A DNA stretch of 64,000 nt from DASVTR01 sp036387475 (GTDB taxonomy: Bacteria; Acidobacteriota; Blastocatellia; Pyrinomonadales; Pyrinomonadaceae). Below the pieces are notes generated by a model. It was given only the letters and a program-made list of their open reading frames with translations. It was not told the origin of the DNA and did not search any database. The position numbers were made by a program, and so were the translations under genes. The stretch spans positions 372,001 to 436,000 of the forward strand of contig DASVTR010000016.1 of the NCBI GenBank assembly GCA_036387475.1, read 5' to 3'. This document shows, one piece after another, positions 58,491 to 64,000 of the stretch. How positions within the stretch are numbered: the stretch's first letter is position 1; each line of letters opens with the position of its first letter.

Positions 58491-59543
58491 ATGAAGAAAA
58501 TGAAAAGAATGCTTAAGGTCGTGACGCTGTTGACCGTAGTGTCTTCGGCAGCACTCTTGTTGGCTGTCAAATCGGGCGCACAAGCAGATCGTCAGCCGCA
58601 AACGACTGCGCGCCCGCGCCCGCTCAGACCTGTCCACACTTTTTCCATCGTCGCACGCGACCCCGCGACGGGCGAACTGGGCGTGGCCGTGCAGTCGCAC
58701 TGGTTTTCGGTCGGAGCAATTGTGCCGTGGGCCGAGGCGGGCATCGGCGCTGTGGCGACGCAATCGTTCGTTGATCCGAGTTACGGCAAGCTGGGCCTAG
58801 ATTTGATGCGAGCCGGACGAAGCGCGCCCGACGCTTTGAAGGCTCTTTTGGCCGGAGACGCGGGCCGCGACGTGCGGCAGGTAGCAATGATTGACGCGCA
58901 GGGACGTGTTGATGCGTGGACGGGAAAGAATGATATTCAAGCGGCGGGGCACACCATCGGCAAGGATTTTTCGGTGCAGGCCAACTTGATGGCGAATGAT
59001 AAGGTGTGGCCCGCGATGGCCCGCGCGTTTGAGACGACGAAGGGCGATCTGGCCGAGCGTATGCTGGCCGCGCTCGACGCGGCGCAAAGCGAGGGCGGCG
59101 ATATTCGCGGCAAGCAGTCGGCAGCGTTAATCGTTGTCACGGGTAAGCCGACGGGCAGAGCTTGGCAGGATCGCGTCTTCGATTTACGCGTTGACGACAG
59201 TCCAGACCCTTTGAAGGAATTGCGCCGCCTGGTCACCTTGCAGCGCGCTTACAATCACATGAACGCTGGCGACCTCGCCGTCGAGAAGAAAGACAACGAG
59301 GGTGCGCTCAGAGAATATTCGGCGGCGACGAAGCTAGTGCCCGACAACGCGGAGATGATTTACTGGCACGCCGTCGCGCTCGTGAACATGAACCGCGTCG
59401 AAGAATCGCTCCCGCTGTTTCGCAAGGTCTTCGCGATGGATAGCAACTGGGCCGTGCTGACGCCACGCCTTGTCAAGCCCGGACTGTTGCCAAGCGACGA
59501 GAAACTAATCGAGCGGATTCTGTCGGTCGCGAGTAAACCATAA
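58491..59543 (+). CDS. DUF1028 Ntn-hydrolase-like protein with TPR tail
   Basis: Protein of 350 residues with a signal peptide (MKKMKRMLKVVTLLTVVSS, cleavage near SGAQA). The DUF1028 domain spans about residues 48-260: HTFSIVARDPATGELGVAVQ, VPWAEAGIGAVATQSFVDPSYG, and ALIVVTGKPTGRAWQDRVFDLRVDD. A C-terminal pair of TPR-like helices (NHMNAGDLAVEKKDNEGALREYSAA...) follows. DUF1028 proteins have an Ntn-hydrolase-like fold and are suspected amidohydrolases or autoproteases, without an established substrate. Export here implies action in the envelope. It lies inside the polysaccharide locus but may have an independent role. Confidence 0.85.
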   Translation: MKKMKRMLKVVTLLTVVSSAALLLAVKSGAQADRQPQTTARPRPLRPVHTFSIVARDPATGELGVAVQSHWFSVGAIVPWAEAGIGAVATQSFVDPSYGKLGLDLMRAGRSAPDALKALLAGDAGRDVRQVAMIDAQGRVDAWTGKNDIQAAGHTIGKDFSVQANLMANDKVWPAMARAFETTKGDLAERMLAALDAAQSEGGDIRGKQSAALIVVTGKPTGRAWQDRVFDLRVDDSPDPLKELRRLVTLQRAYNHMNAGDLAVEKKDNEGALREYSAATKLVPDNAEMIYWHAVALVNMNRVEESLPLFRKVFAMDSNWAVLTPRLVKPGLLPSDEKLIERILSVASKP

Positions 59544-59556
59544 TCACTTACGCAAG

Positions 59557-60696
59557 ATGTTCGATAAGGTCTTAGTCCTTTCGGCTTCAGCCGGAGCGGG
59601 CCACGTTCGCGCGGCGCAAGCCGTTGAGCATGCGCTGCTGGAGATGCGCGTCGCACGCGCCGTGCGCCACGTTGATACGCTCGACTATACGAACAAGCTC
59701 TTTCGCCGCCTCTACTCGAACGCCTACATCGACCTCGTCAACAACGCGCCGGAAGTCCTCGGCTGGTTATACGAGCAACTTGATAAGCCCTGGAAGAACG
59801 AGCGCCGTCGGCTCGCTCTGGACAAGCTCAACACGCGCCCCTTCGTCAAACTCTTGAAAGACTATCAGCCGGAGATAGTCGTCTGCACACATTTCCTGCC
59901 CGCAGAGATTATTTCCTGGCTGCGTGCGAAGGAGCGCCTGGCTTGTCGGCAGGTAATCGTCATCACAGACTTTGACATACACGCCTTGTGGCTCTGTCAT
60001 CACTACGAACACTACTTTGTCGCCCTCGATGAAACGCGCGAGCACCTGATGAAGCTCGGCATCCCGCCCGCCAAGCTGACCGTTTCCGGCATTCCAATTG
60101 ATCCCGTCTTTGCGCATCCGAAAGACAAACAGGAGATGCGGCGCAAGCATAATCTTGAGCCTGAACGGACGACCATCCTCGTCTCTGCCGGAGGCTTCGG
60201 CGTCGGTTCTATCGAGCATCTGATGAAGCCGCTGTTGGAGTTGCGACACGCAGCGCAGGTCATCAGCGTGTGCGGGCGCAACGAGGAGATGTTGAAGAAG
60301 GTTAATGAACTGGCAGAGCAGTTGCCGCCCCGTTCAAATGTCGCGGTCAAGGCCCTCGGCTATACGACGGAGATGGACGAACTGATGGCCGCCTCAGACA
60401 TAGTGCTCGGCAAGCCCGGCGGCCTCACTACCTCCGAAGCGCTGGCGTGCGGGCTTGTCTTCGTCATCGTCAATCCTATTCCGGGACAGGAAGAGCGCAA
60501 CTCCGATCATCTTTTGGAAGAAGGCGTCGCAATTCGCTGTAACAATCTGCCCGTGCTGGCTTACAAGGTGGATCAGTTGCTTGACGACGGGCCGCGCTTC
60601 GCAGCCATGCAGGCCAACGCTCGGCGGCTGGCGCGACCCCGCGCCGCCTACGACATTGTTAACCGAATGCTCGAATTGCAAAGCGCTCCGGTTTAA
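59557..60696 (+). CDS. MGDG-synthase-type glycosyltransferase (GT28)
   Basis: Protein of 379 residues. The N-terminal MGDG-synthase domain has VLVLSASAGAGHVRAAQAVE (SAGxGHxxAA), and the C-terminal GT28 domain has LVSAGGFGVGSIEHL and the donor site SDIVLGKPGGLTTSEALACG. Homologs add glucose or galactose to diacylglycerol (processive diacylglycerol glycosyltransferases) or GlcNAc to lipid precursors. It sits 13 bases after the DUF1028 gene. A glycolipid anchor for the polymer is possible; the acceptor cannot be read from sequence. Membrane association is peripheral, no helix is seen. Confidence 0.9.
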   Translation: MFDKVLVLSASAGAGHVRAAQAVEHALLEMRVARAVRHVDTLDYTNKLFRRLYSNAYIDLVNNAPEVLGWLYEQLDKPWKNERRRLALDKLNTRPFVKLLKDYQPEIVVCTHFLPAEIISWLRAKERLACRQVIVITDFDIHALWLCHHYEHYFVALDETREHLMKLGIPPAKLTVSGIPIDPVFAHPKDKQEMRRKHNLEPERTTILVSAGGFGVGSIEHLMKPLLELRHAAQVISVCGRNEEMLKKVNELAEQLPPRSNVAVKALGYTTEMDELMAASDIVLGKPGGLTTSEALACGLVFVIVNPIPGQEERNSDHLLEEGVAIRCNNLPVLAYKVDQLLDDGPRFAAMQANARRLARPRAAYDIVNRMLELQSAPV

Positions 60697-61098
60697 GCGT
60701 TGACGGAATGCTACGCGCGTTTGGAGTTGAAGGTCGAGTTGATAATTGACTGGACGGCGGCGGCGGGCTGCTCTAAAAAACTTACTCCTAAAAACCGAAA
60801 CCGGCGTGTCCTCACCTCACGCCGGTTTCGTAGCTCACAATCTATGGGAGATCGTGAGGGATATACGCGTATATCCGGTTGAGTGCCATTTTATTCAGAT
60901 GTTTCCGCGTGTCAATACAAAATTCTTTGCTGGTGCATGACGATTTCGGGTAAACCTGTGCTTTTTATTAGCGAAATCAAGCGGCGATTATTCTCGCAAA
61001 TTTTTTGTCAAGCAAGCCCGCTTAAAAACTGGTCACGCGCGATAAATGGCGAGCGCATCAAGTCAGTTTGAGGTTTAGGATTTTCGCTTCGCATCAAT
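60697..61098. other. 402-bp convergent spacer with palindrome and hairpin
   Basis: No gene I can support. It contains the hairpin at 60796-60830 and a perfect 18-bp palindrome GGATATACGCGTATATCC at 60859-60876. The right half is A/T-rich. Confidence 0.5.
60796..60830. terminator. Hairpin downstream of the MGDG-synthase-type gene
   Basis: Perfect 13-base stem CGAAACCGGCGTG (60796-60808) with CACGCCGGTTTCG (60818-60830), 9-base loop. Preceded by an A-run, so it may also terminate transcription from the right. Confidence 0.6.
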
Positions 61099-61461
61099 TC
61101 ACTTGGCGACGTGACCGGCGACGTTGAAGAGGTCTTGAGGCTTAATCAGATAATCCTGCGCTCCCGCTCTGAGGGCGGCCTCTTTTTCCTGCGGCATGGC
61201 GCGGCCCGAATAGAAGAGAATCGGCGTCTCTGGGTCTAGCTTGCGCAAAGCCTCGCAGATGGTCACGCCGGAGGCGTCCGGGAAAGCGTGATTGAGCAGG
61301 TAGAGGTCGAAATGTTGGCCGCTCTGGGCCAACTTCATGCAGTCTATGGCGTTGCTGACGTACGTCACTTGAAAGCCTGCCTGCTCCAGCATCATTGTCA
61401 TAATGATGCGCGTGTCATCATGGTCTTCGACGTAGAGGATGTGCCCTTTCGTTGATTGCAT
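61099..61461 (-). CDS. Single-domain receiver protein lacking the phosphoacceptor Asp
   Basis: CheY-like protein of 120 residues. The acidic pocket residues (VEDHDD), the Ser switch in ILFYSGRA and the Lys in YLIKPQ are present, but the beta3 position that normally carries the phosphorylated Asp reads YLLNHAFPDASG: Asn in place of Asp (codon AAT on the minus strand). No output domain is attached. It may signal without phosphorylation, by dimer or partner binding, or be a degenerate copy. It is antiparallel to the polysaccharide genes and no histidine kinase is nearby. Confidence 0.85.
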   Translation of the reverse strand: MQSTKGHILYVEDHDDTRIIMTMMLEQAGFQVTYVSNAIDCMKLAQSGQHFDLYLLNHAFPDASGVTICEALRKLDPETPILFYSGRAMPQEKEAALRAGAQDYLIKPQDLFNVAGHVAK

Positions 61462-61697
61462 CGTTATATCCTTTCAACCGAAGTCAAGTTTATCATTAAC
61501 GGGCGATAGATGCTTCGTCGTAAGCTTGCCATGTAGCTCTCGAGACCAGGCCCGCCGTGCAACCGGGCCGCTTGTCGGGCGCGGCGGCAGCATGTTACTT
61601 TTTTGAGTTTGCACGAGGGCGGCACACTTGCTCTGTGCGCTTTGTGAAAGGATTTACGCTCCGGGCTGGCGCTTCTTTGTTAGCCTTGATTGATTCC

Positions 61698-62591
61698 ATG
61701 TCGGATGCTCAACAAAGTTTGAAGGAACGCGTCCGTGCCTTCTGGCAGGCCAATCCGTGCGGGACTAAGTTTTCCGATGCGCCGCCGGGCACGCGCCTTT
61801 TTTACGAGCGGACGGAGGAGCATCGCTACACGAAGGAATGGCATATCCCGATGGCCGCCGATTTCACTTCGGCGCGCGGCTTGCGCGTGTTGGAAATCGG
61901 TTGCGGCCTCGGCACGGACGGCGCGCAGTTTGCCAAAGCGGGAGCTATCTATACGGGCGTTGATTTGACGGAGGCTGCGGTTGAGTTGGCCCGCAGGCGC
62001 TTTGAATTGTTTGAACTGCCCGGCACGTTTCGCACGGCTGACGCGGAGAATTTAGACTTCGCAGACGAATCTTTCGATCTGGTTTACTCGCACGGCGTCT
62101 TGCATCACACGCCGGACACGCGCCGCGCAGTGCGCGAAGTCCATCGCGTGCTGCGCCCACAGGGTCGCGCCGTCGTGATGCTTTATCATCGAGATTCTTA
62201 CAACTATCGCGTTAACATACGCATGCTCAGGCGGGCGGGCGCGCACCTCTTGAAGTTTGAGCCGGGATTAAAGCTGGTGCATCGCCTGACGGGCGAACCC
62301 GTCGAGAGCTTGCGCGAGCACGCGCGCCATCTAAAGCAGGACGCGCGCAGCTATCTCTCGCCGGACGAATTCTTGAGCCAGCACACGGACGGCGCAGGCA
62401 ATCCGCTGGCGCGCGTTTATTCGCGCCGCGAAGCGCGCGAGCTATTCAAAGATTTCGCGCAGGTAGAGATGGCGACCCACTTCTTGAATAAACGCTGGCT
62501 GCCCGTCGTTGGCAATCTCCTGTCGCGTTCAGCGGAAAAACGACTGGCCGCGCGCTGGGGCTGGCATCTCTGGATTTACGCGACAAAGTAA
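61698..62591 (+). CDS. SAM-dependent methyltransferase, paralog B
   Basis: Protein of 297 residues. Same family as the gene at 53562: N-terminal ANPCGTKFSDAPPGTRLFYE, motif I VLEIGCGLGTDGAQFAKAG, then YTGVDLTEAAVELARRRFE, FDLVYSHGVLHHTPDTRRA and RVLRPQGRAVVMLYHRDSYNY. The C-terminal 100 residues (LKFEPGLKLVHRLTGEPVES...) are longer than in paralog A. The frame is open from 61557 but ATG 61698 begins the aligned region. No obvious ribosome-binding site. The acceptor is probably a sugar or glycolipid of the same locus; that is inference from position. Confidence 0.87.
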   Translation: MSDAQQSLKERVRAFWQANPCGTKFSDAPPGTRLFYERTEEHRYTKEWHIPMAADFTSARGLRVLEIGCGLGTDGAQFAKAGAIYTGVDLTEAAVELARRRFELFELPGTFRTADAENLDFADESFDLVYSHGVLHHTPDTRRAVREVHRVLRPQGRAVVMLYHRDSYNYRVNIRMLRRAGAHLLKFEPGLKLVHRLTGEPVESLREHARHLKQDARSYLSPDEFLSQHTDGAGNPLARVYSRREARELFKDFAQVEMATHFLNKRWLPVVGNLLSRSAEKRLAARWGWHLWIYATK

Positions 62592-62592
62592 A

Positions 62593-62661
62593 CAGCAGTC
62601 AGTAATCAGTTATCAGCTAAAAGCTTTGACTGACTACTGACTGACTGATTACTGATTACTG
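62593..62661. repeat. Heptad inverted repeat, CAGTAAT type
   Basis: Left CAGTCAGTAATCAGTTATCAGC and right TGACTGATTACTGATTACTG, heptamers CAGTAAT and CAGTTAT. The loop holds AGCTAAAAGCT. It ends three bases before the ATG at 62665. Confidence 0.85.
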
Positions 62662-62664
62662 TTT

Positions 62665-63633
62665 ATGAAAAATATACTCGTGACAGGCGGTGCGGGCTTC
62701 ATCGGGTCGCATCTGGTTGAGCGCTTGCTGGCGGAAGGCGTCTGGCGCGTGACGGTGCTGGACGACTTCAATGATTTCTACGCGCCGCAGCTTAAGCGCG
62801 AGAACGTGCGCGCGCATCTTCAGCATGAACTGTACAGGCTCGTTGAAGCTGACATACGCGACCGCGAAACGCTGGCGCGTGTTTTCACAGAGACGAAGTT
62901 CGAGGTCATAGTGCATCTGGCGGCGCGTGCGGGCGTGCGCCCCAGCTTAAGCGAGCCGCATCTTTACGCGGAAACGAATATCAATGGCACGCTCAATTTG
63001 CTTGAGTTGGCCCGCGAGCATGAGATTAAACAATTTGTCTTCGGCTCGTCCTCATCAGTTTACGGCATCAACGCGAAAGTGCCCTTCAGCGAAGAAGACC
63101 CGATTCGTCAGCCCATCTCGCCCTACGCTGCGACAAAGGCGGCGGGCGAACTGCTCTGCCACACCTACACGCATCTCTACGGCATACGCGCTGTCTGCCT
63201 GCGCTTCTTCACGGTCTACGGCGCGCGGCAGCGACCCGATCTGGCGATTCACAAATTCGCGCGGCTGATTGACGAAGGCCAGCCCATACCCGTCTTCGGC
63301 GACGGAAGAAGTCGGCGCGACTACACTTACATTGAAGACATCATCGCGGGCGTGCGCGCTACAATCGACTACAGTGGAAGCGAGTATGAAGTCTTCAACC
63401 TCGGCGAATCGCGCACCGTCGAATTAAACGAGTTAATCTCGCTTTTGGAAAAGAATCTTAATCGCCGCGCCGTTATCAATCGCCAGCCAATGCAGCCCGG
63501 CGATGTGCCGCAGACGTTCGCCGATGTCTCAAAAGCCAAACGACTTCTCGGCTACAATCCGCAGACGCAGATTGAAGAAGGAATCAAGCGTTTCGTCGAG
63601 TGGTTTCGACAGGAGAAGGAGTCTGCTCGTTGA
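62665..63633 (+). CDS. UDP-glucuronate 4-epimerase-like NAD-dependent epimerase
   Basis: Short-chain dehydrogenase/reductase of 322 residues. NAD-binding motif TGGAGFIGSHLVERL; FNDFYAPQLKRENV, characteristic of the UDP-glucuronate 4-epimerase group; the catalytic triad Ser in GSSSSVYG and Tyr-x-x-x-Lys in SPYAATKAAGE; RFFTVYGARQRPDLAIHKF; FGDGRSRRDYTYIEDI. It likely converts UDP-GlcA to UDP-GalA for the polymer. Start ATG 62665 is right after a heptad repeat. Its stop overlaps the TTG of the next gene. Confidence 0.93.
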   Translation: MKNILVTGGAGFIGSHLVERLLAEGVWRVTVLDDFNDFYAPQLKRENVRAHLQHELYRLVEADIRDRETLARVFTETKFEVIVHLAARAGVRPSLSEPHLYAETNINGTLNLLELAREHEIKQFVFGSSSSVYGINAKVPFSEEDPIRQPISPYAATKAAGELLCHTYTHLYGIRAVCLRFFTVYGARQRPDLAIHKFARLIDEGQPIPVFGDGRSRRDYTYIEDIIAGVRATIDYSGSEYEVFNLGESRTVELNELISLLEKNLNRRAVINRQPMQPGDVPQTFADVSKAKRLLGYNPQTQIEEGIKRFVEWFRQEKESAR

Positions 63634-64000
63634 GATGGTCTCTCTCAGGCATCTCACAGCCTGCGCGGCGGCGCGTGCTCGTGTGCCTCTGCATCCTTTT
63701 ACTCTCTTTTACGGTGCGCGTGTTGACCGCTCAGTTTATGCGCGTGCGCCTGACAGAGCCGGGATGGTTTCAGTCTGGCACGTACGCGATTTTTGACGCG
63801 CAGGCTCAAAGGCTGCTCGACGGCAGCGCGTCCGTTATCTGGATTGACGACACGGCGCGCACACAGGCCGCCGTCTATCCGCCGGGCTATCCAGCGTGGC
63901 TGGCGCTCGTCTACGGCCTGAGCGGTACGCGTTCGGTCTACGTCGCGCAGAACGTGCAGTGGGTGATGGATGCTCTTGCGGTCTTGCTCATCGTAGGCAT
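63630..64000 (+). CDS. Membrane glycosyltransferase, ArnT/PMT-like (3' end outside window)
   Basis: Open reading frame with no stop to the window edge, 123 codons visible. It begins at TTG 63630, overlapping the epimerase stop (TTGA). The first helix is about residues 17-33 (VLVCLCILLLSFTVRVL), followed by an external loop with QSGTYAIFDAQAQRLLDGS and VYPPGYPAWLALVYGLSG, the D-x-x-x-Y/P-PG-YP-type pattern seen in lipid-linked-sugar transferases of the PMT/ArnT/GT39 superfamily, and a second helix near the edge. Probable function: transfer of a lipid-linked sugar outside the cytoplasm. The start codon is uncertain; no ATG is in frame nearby. Confidence 0.7.
   Translation, partial: MRWSLSGISQPARRRVLVCLCILLLSFTVRVLTAQFMRVRLTEPGWFQSGTYAIFDAQAQRLLDGSASVIWIDDTARTQAAVYPPGYPAWLALVYGLSGTRSVYVAQNVQWVMDALAVLLIVG

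Noticed and set aside
60700..61071. Three short open frames in the convergent spacer
   Set aside because: No ribosome-binding sites; they cross a hairpin and a palindrome; no protein-like pattern.
1..64000. CRISPR arrays, retrons, insertion sequences, tRNA and rRNA genes
   Set aside because: No regular direct repeats with unique spacers, no transposase or integrase motifs, and no tRNA-like cloverleaf with a GTTCGA-type arm were found by eye.

Overview
The window is a GC-rich, gene-dense bacterial chromosome segment, read end to end by eye. It has no rRNA, tRNA, CRISPR array, insertion sequence or phage structural block that I could recognise. The gene mix (SIMPL protein, Spy-like protein, DUF1028 protein, very large CSLREA/beta-helix/FG-GAP secreted proteins, short tail-collar proteins, abundant twin-arginine signals) best fits Acidobacteriota, probably class Blastocatellia. 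That placement is inference from gene content, not a search result.

Layout. (1) 0-6.2 kb, housekeeping and stress: a ferredoxin cut by the left edge, a Rieske protein, a SIMPL-domain protein, a CBS-pair protein with a long Arg/Gly/Tyr/Asp-rich N-terminus, Hsp20 and Lon. (2) 6.3-21.2 kb, an accessory surface island: two GNAT acetyltransferases flanking a DUF6916-like protein, a Tat-exported second copy of that domain, three tandem phage-tail-collar proteins behind a good sigma70-type promoter with a long leader, then a 1216-residue and a 1977-residue secreted beta-helix protein separated by a small secreted protein and a GC-rich structured spacer. (3) 21.2-42.3 kb, mixed housekeeping: beta-carbonic anhydrase, a Tat flavin amine oxidase with a ten-cysteine insert, a Tat metallophosphoesterase, Spy-like protein, dxs, tlyA, a YkgJ-like cysteine protein, nadK, a DAACS symporter, rhomboid protease, DUF2383 protein, queF, an MFS transporter, a cupin, a compact exonuclease/DNA polymerase, an APC transporter and a lipoprotein. 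(4) 42.7 kb to the right edge, a surface polysaccharide locus: nucleotide-sugar dehydrogenase, UDP-GlcNAc 2-epimerase, heparinase-like lyase, two asparagine-synthase-like amidotransferases, a flippase, glycosyltransferases, three methyltransferases, a PilZ protein, a UDP-glucuronate-epimerase-like enzyme and the start of a membrane glycosyltransferase that runs off the end. A DUF1028 protein, an MGDG-synthase-type glycosyltransferase and a receiver protein lacking its phosphoacceptor Asp sit inside it.

The most striking signal is between the genes. About twenty spacers hold inverted repeats, most of whose arms are degenerate 7-bp tandem repeats (for example GAATTCA/GAATCCA, GGAGTCA, GAACGAT, AAGTCCA, CTGAAAC). 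Each locus uses its own heptamer but the two arms of a locus match, and some loci share a conserved loop core. Several arms run into the 3' ends of genes and supply the last codons. They resemble the short tandemly repeated heptanucleotides of cyanobacteria but are built as hairpins. This is my main candidate for an under-described system; the tail-collar/GNAT/DUF6916 island is the second.
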